From positions 1-12,014 of the forward strand of contig NZYH01000063.1 of the NCBI GenBank assembly GCA_002697825.1: DNA of 12,014 bases, read 5' to 3'. This document shows, piece after piece, positions 1 to 6,657 of this stretch. The notes under the pieces are model-generated. The model had not been told where the DNA came from, searched no databases, and saw nothing but the letters and a program-made list of their open reading frames with translations. The translations under genes and the position numbers were made by a program. The first letter of the stretch is position 1, and every line of letters starts with the position of its first letter. Origin of the DNA: Nitrospina sp. (GTDB taxonomy: Bacteria > Nitrospinota > Nitrospinia > Nitrospinales > VA-1).

Positions 1-881
1 GCGCCAGTGAGTCGAATGTTTTAAAACATTGGGAAGGCTTGGGATATTATTCACGTGCTCGAAACCTGAGGAATTCTGCCATTCAAATTCAGAACGACTA
101 TGCTGGACAAGTTCCTGACTCATTAGAAGAGATTCAAAAACTTCCAGGTATAGGGCGCTATACTGCAGGGGCTGTTTTAAGTATTGCATATGACAAAAAA
201 GTTCCTGTACTCGATGGAAATGTTAAACGGGTGTTATCACGATTGTTTTTGTTGCGGGAAAATGGGGCTCATAAAAAATCAGAAAACAAATTATGGAGTA
301 CTATGGAAACCTTGCTTCCTGAAAAAGGTTGCGGAGATTTCAATCAAGCTTTTATGGAGTTGGGAGCGACAATCTGTCTTCCAAAGAACCCCTTCTGCGA
401 GGGTTGCCCTATAAAAAGCTTTTGCCTAGCCAAGGAAAAAGAAAGGCAGCATCAATTTCCCCCTAAGAAAACCGGTCCTAAAATCTCTTCTATACAAGTA
501 AGCGCAGCAGTTATTTTTAATAAAGGTCGCGTTTACATCCAAAAGCGTAAAGCAGGAGGTCTACTGGGAGGGCTTTGGGAGTTTCCCGGAGGTAAAGTTG
601 AATCTGGCGAAACAGAAAAAGAGTGTCTTAGAAGAGAAATCAAAGAAGAACTTGGATTAAGGGTTCGTATTGGTAAAAAGATCATGACCCACCGGCATAG
701 CTATACCCGTTTTCGAGTCACCCTCAACGTATTTAATTGTCACATTCATTCTGGGACTCTTTCCCCTTCTGCTTGTGATGAATGGAAATGGGTGAATCCA
801 AAGGAACTAGAACAATTCCCGTTCCCAGCTGCAAATATTAAAATAATAGATCTACTCAATAAAAATTTCTTTAAAAAATGA
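1..881 (+). CDS. mutY: A/G-specific adenine glycosylase MutY with MutT-like (Nudix) C-terminal domain, 5' end cut by window edge
   Basis: This base-excision repair glycosylase removes adenine mispaired with 8-oxoguanine. The reading frame is open from base 3, so the true start lies outside the window; 292 residues are visible. The visible part begins inside the N-terminal helical domain, at the WEGLGYYSRARNL motif typical of MutY. The helix-hairpin-helix LPGIGRYTAGA is encoded at about 141-173. The catalytic aspartate of VPVLDGNVKR is encoded at 213-215. The [4Fe-4S] cluster cysteines, spaced C-x6-C-x2-C-x5-C, are encoded between 375 and 425. The C-terminal third is the 8-oxoG-recognising Nudix fold. 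Unusually for the well-studied MutY proteins, it keeps a complete Nudix box (591-659: G-x5-E-x7-RE-I-x-EE-x-GL). It is the only clear plus-strand gene and converges on the DHS-like gene. Family identity is very secure. Whether the Nudix domain hydrolyses nucleotides is unknown. Confidence 0.96.
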   Translation, partial: ASESNVLKHWEGLGYYSRARNLRNSAIQIQNDYAGQVPDSLEEIQKLPGIGRYTAGAVLSIAYDKKVPVLDGNVKRVLSRLFLLRENGAHKKSENKLWSTMETLLPEKGCGDFNQAFMELGATICLPKNPFCEGCPIKSFCLAKEKERQHQFPPKKTGPKISSIQVSAAVIFNKGRVYIQKRKAGGLLGGLWEFPGGKVESGETEKECLRREIKEELGLRVRIGKKIMTHRHSYTRFRVTLNVFNCHIHSGTLSPSACDEWKWVNPKELEQFPFPAANIKIIDLLNKNFFKK

Positions 882-955
882 CCTATGCAGACAAACAATT
901 TCCCTCGATGCTGGAACCAACTTTTTTTCGTTAATATAATTTATTGGAGGGAAAA

Positions 956-1045
956 TTGGAGACAACATCACAAATTGAAAAGGCAGGAGTCTTTCTTGAT
1001 TTAAATAAGGAGCTCTCGAGAAAGTTTACTCCCGAGACCACCTGA
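956..1045 (+). CDS. Doubtful 29-codon ORF or remnant of a decayed gene
   Basis: The product is unrecognised. A TTG start at 956 lies 5 bases after a strong Shine-Dalgarno match (GGAGG, 946-950), and a TATAAT hexamer lies at 935-940. The ORF runs to a TGA at 1043-1045. The peptide begins METTSQIEKAGVFLDLNKEL if TTG is read as Met, and it has ordinary protein-like composition. A +1 shift just before the stop opens a second stretch (1041-1106) reading PEESLGLLNSENLF, which also looks protein-like and runs into the convergent DHS-like gene. This could therefore be a small peptide gene or the frameshifted start of a lost gene. The TATAAT is too close to the SD to be its promoter. It may also be chance. 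Confidence 0.22.
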   Translation: METTSQIEKAGVFLDLNKELSRKFTPETT

Positions 1046-1080
1046 AGAGTCTTTAGGACTTTTGAATTCAGAAAATCTGT

Positions 1081-2190
1081 TTAACTCTCAACGATCATTT
1101 TTTTAAGAGTATCCCCTTCCCATTCATACTTTAATCTAGACCTTCCCTTATACAAACCTTTCTGAAATGCATGACCATAAATCAAAGGTAAAGAAACACT
1201 GGGTTCGACAAATGCCATACTGTGGTTCGCCTTTTTATTAATTTTGCCCCAAGATTGCGCTTCACCCAAGGTACTTCCGCTCAAGCCACCCCAATGTGGC
1301 GAATCGGTAGTCACTTGCACGGCATATTTATGTCCGCCAGTATCCTCACCAAAAATATAGGCCATTACAATGGAATCGTTTATATAATTTTTGGGTACGC
1401 CGCCGGCCACATAAAACCCGGAGGTCCGTGGTGATTTAACGACGATCTGGGTAAGTTCATAGTTGTCACGAATGGAATCTATCGTAATAGGTTGGCGGCC
1501 TTCCCTACGGCTATTGTAATAATGTTCGGTTAACCCAATTCCTATACTTGAATCATTGAGAGCAGGACAAAAAATTGGAATATTATTCTTTCGGGCCATT
1601 ACTAAAATAGATTCTTCATCATCGATAGTTTCTGAAAGGAGAGAAATAAATTCTCGGCTGGAATAATTTCTCGGTTCCAGCTTATCGGCAAACTTACCGA
1701 TTAACGTATCATCTTCACAAAAGAGTTCCTCATCGACATAAGTATCATAAATGCGGTTGATGAATAATTCGCGAAGTTTTGTATCATCGGCTGTAGGACT
1801 ACCGTAGTAATGGCCCCCACCCAGGGCATTATAATAATCCTGATAGAGGACAGCCCCGGTGGATACAATAACATCGACCATATTGTAATGGACCATGTCT
1901 CGAATCACCTTTCTTAATCCCGCAGCAATCAGCGGCCCTGCCAAACCTAACATGATGGTCGGACGCTCTTTATCCTGCAACATTTTTCCAAAAATCTGCG
2001 CACATTGACCCAGATTGCGCGCCTGAATGGAAGCTGACTGAAAAGATTCGACTAGATCTCCAACATCATTAATATTATCGAAATCAACTGGAGAAATTCT
2101 TTCACTAAGAATGTGCTTTTTCTCTTTTTGTTTCCCATCATCAAGAGGTCCTGGAATCAAGGAATCTTTATAAGCCATGAGTTGCTCCAT
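1081..2190 (-). CDS. Deoxyhypusine synthase-like NAD-dependent aminobutyl transferase (bacterial DHS-like subfamily)
   Basis: The protein belongs to the deoxyhypusine/homospermidine synthase fold, in which NAD-dependent oxidation of a polyamine gives an aminobutyl group held on a lysine. The 369-residue length fits the family. The active-site segment EAQSWGKI (residues 310-317) is conserved. By alignment from memory to human DHS, K316 matches catalytic Lys329, W314 matches Trp327 and E310 matches Glu323. Three other spermidine-pocket residues are replaced: Asp243 by I218, His288 by N268 and Asp316 by L303. Bacteria lack eIF5A, so protein deoxyhypusination is unlikely. Homospermidine synthesis or another amine transfer is an inference. 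The ATG at 2190 has no clear ribosome site. ATG 2178 (365 residues) has GGAG six bases upstream inside the longer reading, so it may be the real start. The gene lies 29 bases after bcp, probably co-transcribed. Confidence 0.88.
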   Translation of the reverse strand: MEQLMAYKDSLIPGPLDDGKQKEKKHILSERISPVDFDNINDVGDLVESFQSASIQARNLGQCAQIFGKMLQDKERPTIMLGLAGPLIAAGLRKVIRDMVHYNMVDVIVSTGAVLYQDYYNALGGGHYYGSPTADDTKLRELFINRIYDTYVDEELFCEDDTLIGKFADKLEPRNYSSREFISLLSETIDDEESILVMARKNNIPIFCPALNDSSIGIGLTEHYYNSRREGRQPITIDSIRDNYELTQIVVKSPRTSGFYVAGGVPKNYINDSIVMAYIFGEDTGGHKYAVQVTTDSPHWGGLSGSTLGEAQSWGKINKKANHSMAFVEPSVSLPLIYGHAFQKGLYKGRSRLKYEWEGDTLKKMIVES

Positions 2191-2219
2191 TACAATTTAA
2201 CGCTTAATAAATTGTTATT

Positions 2220-2657
2220 TTAATGTCGGGAACACAAGTCCTTCGAATGGTTTTTAGTGTCAACATTTTCAATGCTCTCTATAATTTTCCCTTCTTCATC
2301 GATTACATAGCTAACTCTGGATGCGTATTGATCATCTTTATTTTTTACAGCGTGATAAGCCAATGCAATCTCCCTGTTTACGTCACAAAGTAATGGATAG
2401 GGAAAAGAAAATTTTTCCGCAAATGCCTTGTTATCACTTTCATTATCTAGACTGACACCAAAAATTTGAATGCCTTTATCCTCAAAAGTTTTAAAATCAT
2501 CGCGGAAACCTTGTCCTTCGATTGTGCACCCTGGTGTATCTGCTTTGGGATAAAACCAGATAACAATTTTTTTTCCTCGATAATCTTTTAATTGAACGGC
2601 ATTACCATTATGGTCGTTGACTGAAAAATCAGGTGCATCTGTTCCAGGTTGTAACAT
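2220..2657 (-). CDS. bcp: Thioredoxin-dependent peroxiredoxin, Bcp/PrxQ family
   Basis: This small cytosolic peroxidase reduces hydrogen peroxide and organic hydroperoxides. The 145 residues begin with the family's opening (MLQPGTDAPDFSVND). The active-site stretch FYPKADTPGCTIEGQGFRD puts the peroxidatic cysteine at C44, with the supporting Thr three residues before it and Arg downstream. The E. coli-type resolving cysteine five residues after the peroxidatic one is Gln49 here. C91 and C142 are the only other cysteines, so the enzyme looks 1-Cys or uses an unusual resolving partner. The C-terminus (VDTKNHSKDLCSRH) is a little shorter than usual and ends differently from the common helix. I see no clear frameshift. 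The start is supported by AGGAG seven bases upstream. The DHS-like gene follows directly. The 95-base gap upstream to ispD is AT-rich, with no convincing promoter. Confidence 0.93.
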   Translation of the reverse strand: MLQPGTDAPDFSVNDHNGNAVQLKDYRGKKIVIWFYPKADTPGCTIEGQGFRDDFKTFEDKGIQIFGVSLDNESDNKAFAEKFSFPYPLLCDVNREIALAYHAVKNKDDQYASRVSYVIDEEGKIIESIENVDTKNHSKDLCSRH

Positions 2658-2752
2658 TACAATTCTCCTAACTAAAATGGGTTTTTTGGGTTGATTTTAA
2701 AATTAGATATTTTTTGGATTCTTAAAAGAAGCAATATTAAAATACAAAATTC

Positions 2753-3436
2753 TTAGGTTCTGGAAATATAGGTTTCACCCAACTCCAGATCTTCGGGCCT
2801 AGTGATTTTTATATTTTTTTCCGAACCCTCTATCACTTTTATAGGTGCCCCAAAATGTTCTATCAAAGTACCCTCATCCGTGCCATAAAAATTTTCTGAA
2901 TTAGCTTTTTTAAAAGCTTCCTTTAAAATCTTATATTGAAAGGCTTGTGGGGTTTGTACCCTCCATAGATTTTCTCGTTCCACCGTTTCTGACACCAGAC
3001 CGGAAGCATCCACCCTTTTAATAGTGTCGTGCACTGGAATCGCTGTTATCGCTGCTCCATATTCTCTTGCAGCATTAATGGTTTCCCGAATCATTTTATG
3101 CGACAAAAAAGGACGAACTCCATCGTGCACCAACACAATTTCTGATTTTTGTGGTGAAACCTCACAAAATCCATTATAGACAGAGTCTTGCCTTTTCAGG
3201 CCACCGACAATCACTTTTGTAACTATTGCTGGTTTTCCCAACCATTGATCACAGGCATTGTCATACTCTTTTTTTGGTACCACCAGAATCAATTCAGAAA
3301 TTAATTTAGAATCTTGTAAGGCTTTCAGTGTGTAATATAGGATCGGTTTACCATTCAAATTCTGGAATTGTTTTGGAACCGTTCCACCCATACGAGTTCC
3401 AAGACCTCCAGCAGGTACAATAGCGCAAACACTCAT
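2753..3436 (-). CDS. ispD: 2-C-methyl-D-erythritol 4-phosphate cytidylyltransferase IspD
   Basis: The enzyme catalyses the third step of the MEP isoprenoid pathway, joining CTP and methylerythritol phosphate to give CDP-ME in the cytosol. The 227 residues match the family's usual length. The N-terminal nucleotide-binding loop PAGGLGTRMGG with PKQF (residues 8-24) supplies the CTP-contacting Arg and Lys. VHDGVRPF (103-110) and IPVHDTIKR (133-141) follow. R154 in ERENLW and K210 in KNIKITRPEDL match the substrate-binding Arg and Lys of E. coli IspD, and TPQAF and TDEGTLIEHFG complete the signature. The gene starts 12 bases after the radA stop, and its TAGGA ribosome site abuts that stop, so translational coupling is likely. 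ispF is not in the window. The radA-ispD pairing recalls the disA/radA-ispD neighbourhoods of other bacteria. Confidence 0.96.
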   Translation of the reverse strand: MSVCAIVPAGGLGTRMGGTVPKQFQNLNGKPILYYTLKALQDSKLISELILVVPKKEYDNACDQWLGKPAIVTKVIVGGLKRQDSVYNGFCEVSPQKSEIVLVHDGVRPFLSHKMIRETINAAREYGAAITAIPVHDTIKRVDASGLVSETVERENLWRVQTPQAFQYKILKEAFKKANSENFYGTDEGTLIEHFGAPIKVIEGSEKNIKITRPEDLELGETYISRT

Positions 3437-3448
3437 TGGAAAATCCTA

Positions 3449-4813
3449 CTAAAAAATTTGTTCAAAAACTTCGGGCAGATTTTTAACAAAAGAAACATCT
3501 ATTCCATCGGTTGGTAAATTCTTTGTCTTTTTTGCTGAGTGCGGCACAATACATCGTTTGAAACCTAACCTTCGAGCTTCAATTAGCCGCGCATCAAGCT
3601 GCACAACGGTGCGAACTTCCCCAGTTAATCCTACTTCTCCCAATAAAACCATTTCAGGATCAATAGGCCGATTTTGAAAACTACTCGCAATGGCTGCCGC
3701 AACCCCTAGATCCAAGGCCGGTTCAGTTATTTTTATACCACCCGCAAGGTTTACAAAAATATCTTCTCCTTGAAGATTCATTCCCAGCCTTTTTTCCATA
3801 ATCGCAATTAAAAGAGACATACGATTATGATCAAAGCCTGTTGCCATACGTCTAGGCATTCCAATCGAGGATGAGCTACTAACTAGAGCCTGCACTTCTA
3901 CCAATAAAGTACGGCTACCTTCCAGAGTAGCAACAATAGCTGATCCTGCAGAATCCTCTGGCCGTTCTGCCAAAAACCACTCTGAAGGATTTTCAACAGG
4001 AGTCAAACCTGTCTGCGTCATTTGAAACACACCGATTTCAGGAGTGGGACCAAACCTGTTTTTTATTGCCCTCAGAGCCCGATAAACATGCCCCTGTTCC
4101 CCTTCGAAGTATACCACCGTGTCTACAATATGCTCCAAGGATTTAGGGCCCGCTATCGCACCATCTTTATTAATATGGCCTATCAAAAGTGTAGGCAGAT
4201 TTCTCCTCTTGATCTCTTGAAATATTTTAAAAGCTACTTCACGAACCTGACCAATGCTTCCTGGTGCAGATTGTAAATCTTGTGTAAAAAAGGTTTGCAC
4301 CGAATCGAGCACTAAAACCTCTGGTTGGGTTTTTTCGATCCATTGAATAATACCTTCAACACAAATTTCAGAACAAATGAGAAGGTTTTCAGAAAGAGCG
4401 TTCAACCGTTCCGCTCTCAATTTAATTTGTGAGCCCGACTCTTCTCCTGAAACATATAGAACTTTTCTACCCAGTTTTGCAAGGTGCCCCATGCTCTGCA
4501 GTGTAAGGGTAGACTTTCCTATTCCCGGCTCACCACCAATTAGAATTAATGATCCTTCAACCATCCCACCACCTAAAACTCTGTCAAACTCACCAATACC
4601 TGTCGTTAAGCGATACTCTGGATCAGTCTGGACCTGGGTAATAGGAAAAGGAGCGGGAGATTCGGATTTATTACGAGATTTAGAACCAGCAGGTTGAATT
4701 TTTCGTTCTTCAGCAAAACTGTTCCAAGAATTACATTCAGGACATTTTCCTAACCATTTTGGAACTTGATGACCACATTCTTGACAAATAAAAATAGTGT
4801 TTGTTTTAGCCAT
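3449..4813 (-). CDS. radA: DNA repair/branch-migration protein RadA (Sms)
   Basis: RadA is a RecA-like ATPase that promotes branch migration and processing of recombination intermediates. The full-length protein is 454 residues. An N-terminal C4 zinc finger uses C10, C13, C24 and C27 (CQECGHQVPKW, then CPEC). The Walker A motif GGEPGIGKST is at 93-102 and the Walker B motif VLVLD at 166-170. The RadA-specific KNRFG motif is at 251-255. The C-terminal third is the Lon-protease-like domain (NLAGGIKITEPALDLG; LLGEVGLTGEVR), which lacks protease function in this family. The MAKTNTIFICQECG start is canonical, although no good Shine-Dalgarno lies close before it. A seven-codon ORF (ATG at about 4833) overlaps the start, probably by chance. 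The gene is first in a likely radA-ispD transcript from the promoter at 4873-4902. Confidence 0.97.
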   Translation of the reverse strand: MAKTNTIFICQECGHQVPKWLGKCPECNSWNSFAEERKIQPAGSKSRNKSESPAPFPITQVQTDPEYRLTTGIGEFDRVLGGGMVEGSLILIGGEPGIGKSTLTLQSMGHLAKLGRKVLYVSGEESGSQIKLRAERLNALSENLLICSEICVEGIIQWIEKTQPEVLVLDSVQTFFTQDLQSAPGSIGQVREVAFKIFQEIKRRNLPTLLIGHINKDGAIAGPKSLEHIVDTVVYFEGEQGHVYRALRAIKNRFGPTPEIGVFQMTQTGLTPVENPSEWFLAERPEDSAGSAIVATLEGSRTLLVEVQALVSSSSSIGMPRRMATGFDHNRMSLLIAIMEKRLGMNLQGEDIFVNLAGGIKITEPALDLGVAAAIASSFQNRPIDPEMVLLGEVGLTGEVRTVVQLDARLIEARRLGFKRCIVPHSAKKTKNLPTDGIDVSFVKNLPEVFEQIF

Positions 4814-4872
4814 ATAGCAAGGAAGACATAAATCCTTTGTAATGTAAATTTTGTAAAAAAATGGAGTTCTAA

Positions 4873-4902
4873 ATTAAAAGGAAAGACCTGATAGCATTTC
4901 AA
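4873..4902 (-). promoter_or_regulatory. Putative sigma70 promoter for radA-ispD
   Basis: On the minus strand, TTGAAA (4897-4902) and TTTAAT (4873-4878) are separated by 18 bases. Each matches five of six consensus bases. The -10 box ends 60 bases before the radA ATG, in a gap with no other gene. The background is AT-rich, so a chance match is possible. Confidence 0.45.
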
Positions 4903-4937
4903 TTCTTAATTTTTCTAACCCTTGTGGACACCAAAAA

Positions 4938-6545
4938 CTATTTCTTATTCATGTTACGCAAGGTTTTTTTTATATCATCACCTCTTTGAATACTTACAGT
5001 GGTTTGTTTGCGCAGAATAGAGAGTTGTTTTTTTATGCTTTCTTGATTTTTTACTATACCTACTTGAGCCTTGTTTAGTTCACTCTGCACTTTAACCACT
5101 TGACCCAGTTTATCCTGCTCTGCCGCAATAACTTTTAATATTTCTATCAAACGCGAGAGCTTTTCATTCGCTAAATCTATTTTATCCTGATTCGCATTTT
5201 CTTTTCTAGAGGACTCCGTCAATTCTTTAATCACGGATTCTTCGAGGTGATTTGCCTGTAAGGTCAATTGAGAAGAATTCTCTATAAGCTTATTGACTTT
5301 TATATCCGCTAACTTCTCAAACTCCTGCACCTTGACCACGTTATCCTTTAAGATCCCAAGTACCTGCCTTGAAGCGGCATTATTAATTTGCAATTCTTTA
5401 GTGGCCGCAGAAAGCTTATTTATCTTTTCATCTGCAATCATCAGGTTTTTGTTATTTGTAGTAACAGACTTTTGGAGTTGATTCCCCTGGACGGCTAATT
5501 GCGAAGAATTCTCTATAAGCTTATTTATATTTGCACTGGCTAACTGCTCCAATTCCTGAACGTTGATCAAATTATTTTTTAAGACCCTGAGGGCTTGACT
5601 GGAAGTAACATTATTAATTTGCAATTCTTTAATGGCTGCAGCGAGTTTATTCATTTTCTCGTCTGCGACCTTCTGGTTATTATTGTTTACAGTAGTATGT
5701 TCTTTAACTGCAGTTAGATTTTTATTAATAGCACCTACCTTCGTAGTCAGATTTTTACCAATAACATCTAGTGTCGTCCTTGTATCTTCTACTCGCTTAA
5801 TATTTTCTCCAAAAATTTCGATCAGCTTTTGATTTTTATGCTTTAAAACCTCTAATGCTTTTTCGTTCGTTTCACTTAACCTAGAAAGATATTGGAGAAT
5901 AGTTGTCTTATTATTCTCGTTATCTTTCGCAATAGCGGGTATTACACTGGATATTAAAGTATCCTTGGTATCATCAAAACTTTTCTTTGTTGTATTCTCC
6001 AAAGCTTCCAATCTTTGTACTACTTTTTCCAATGCACTTTTATTTACTGCGGCAAAATTTTGAAAATTTTCTATACTCTTACTGTCGAACTGCTCCATAT
6101 CTTGGGTCAGCTTACCCTTTAAACTGTTGAGCGATATTTTCTGCTCATTCTTGAAATTATCTAAGGTTTGATTTTGTTGATTTATTTTTTCTAGGACTGC
6201 ATTGACTTCATTTTTTAATGTATTGTCAAAATCCTGTAATTTGGTATCGACTTTATCGAATGAAAGGGTTTGTTCTTTAAAATTGACATCAACGGTACCC
6301 TGTAATTGAGGAATGGTCTGTTTTATTTCTTCAATTTGTCGCAATAAATCCTCAAGCTGGTTCTGTAAGTTTTTTATTTCCTCTGTCTTAATGTCCATCA
6401 GGCGTGTATTAATTTTTTTTAAGTCCCTCCTAATGGAATTCATTTTTTTGTCGTCAACACCAATCAACTGAGCCGAGGCATTCAAAGGAAATAACGTTAT
6501 AAATAATAATAAAAAAAAACTATTTGATATTTGTATTAGTCTCAT
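4938..6545 (-). CDS. Secreted long coiled-coil protein of unknown function downstream of pal (positional analogue of CpoB/YbgF)
   Basis: I do not recognise a named family. The 535 residues start with a Sec signal peptide: a basic n-region, the hydrophobic FFLLLFITLF, and a likely cleavage after ASA (residue 25). The mature protein is almost all predicted helix or coiled coil, rich in Lys, Glu, Gln and Asn, with no membrane segment, TPR or enzymatic motif and no cysteine. Residues 36-85, containing NLQNQLEDLLRQIEEIK, resemble the N-terminal coiled coil of CpoB/YbgF, whose gene usually follows pal. Two 77-residue tandem copies lie at 287-363 and 364-440. A degenerate third copy may follow at about 457-500. 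It sits 112 bases after pal, beyond an intrinsic terminator, so it may be expressed apart from pal. A periplasmic envelope scaffold linked to Tol-Pal is an inference from position only. No strong ribosome site precedes the ATG, and an upstream in-frame TAA excludes a longer start. Confidence 0.85.
   Translation of the reverse strand: MRLIQISNSFFLLLFITLFPLNASAQLIGVDDKKMNSIRRDLKKINTRLMDIKTEEIKNLQNQLEDLLRQIEEIKQTIPQLQGTVDVNFKEQTLSFDKVDTKLQDFDNTLKNEVNAVLEKINQQNQTLDNFKNEQKISLNSLKGKLTQDMEQFDSKSIENFQNFAAVNKSALEKVVQRLEALENTTKKSFDDTKDTLISSVIPAIAKDNENNKTTILQYLSRLSETNEKALEVLKHKNQKLIEIFGENIKRVEDTRTTLDVIGKNLTTKVGAINKNLTAVKEHTTVNNNNQKVADEKMNKLAAAIKELQINNVTSSQALRVLKNNLINVQELEQLASANINKLIENSSQLAVQGNQLQKSVTTNNKNLMIADEKINKLSAATKELQINNAASRQVLGILKDNVVKVQEFEKLADIKVNKLIENSSQLTLQANHLEESVIKELTESSRKENANQDKIDLANEKLSRLIEILKVIAAEQDKLGQVVKVQSELNKAQVGIVKNQESIKKQLSILRKQTTVSIQRGDDIKKTLRNMNKK
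5226..5687 (-). repeat. Two tandem 231-base in-frame repeats within the coiled-coil gene
   Basis: Copy 1 (5457-5687) and copy 2 (5226-5456) are exactly 231 bases apart and encode 77 residues each. Shared peptide blocks include ADEK(M/I)NKL, KELQINN and NKLIENSSQL. Some stretches are nearly identical in DNA, for example around 5275-5296 against 5506-5527. The unit equals 11 heptads, so the duplication keeps coiled-coil register. Confidence 0.9.
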
Positions 6546-6579
6546 AAATTTCTGTTTTTCCCATTACATAAGACAATCT

Positions 6580-6618
6580 AAAAAAAAAGACCGTGGAGGG
6601 AACAAACCCAACACGGCC
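6580..6618 (-). terminator. Intrinsic terminator after pal
   Basis: On the minus strand, GGCCGTG (6612-6618) pairs with CACGGTC (6589-6595) as a seven-base stem with one G-U pair. An inner GGG/CCC pairing is possible. Nine T residues follow at once (6580-6588). It lies 40 bases past the pal stop and 35 bases before the next gene's ATG. Confidence 0.85.
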
Positions 6619-6657
6619 TTATTATATACGATTTTTTGTGAACCGACGAAAGCAGCT

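Noticed and set aside
990..1035. Hairpin CTCGGGA/TCTCGAG as a terminator for the DHS-like gene
   Set aside because: The seven-base stem has one G-U pair on the minus strand, but no T-run follows, so I could not support termination.
2220..2240. Frameshift at the Bcp C-terminus
   Set aside because: The ending is atypical, but the alternative frame gives no recognisable conserved Bcp helix, so no break can be shown.
4800..4833. Seven-codon ORF (MSSLLYG) overlapping the radA start as a leader peptide
   Set aside because: AAAGGA is only three bases from its ATG, it contains no regulatory codon run or attenuator hairpin, and chance explains it.
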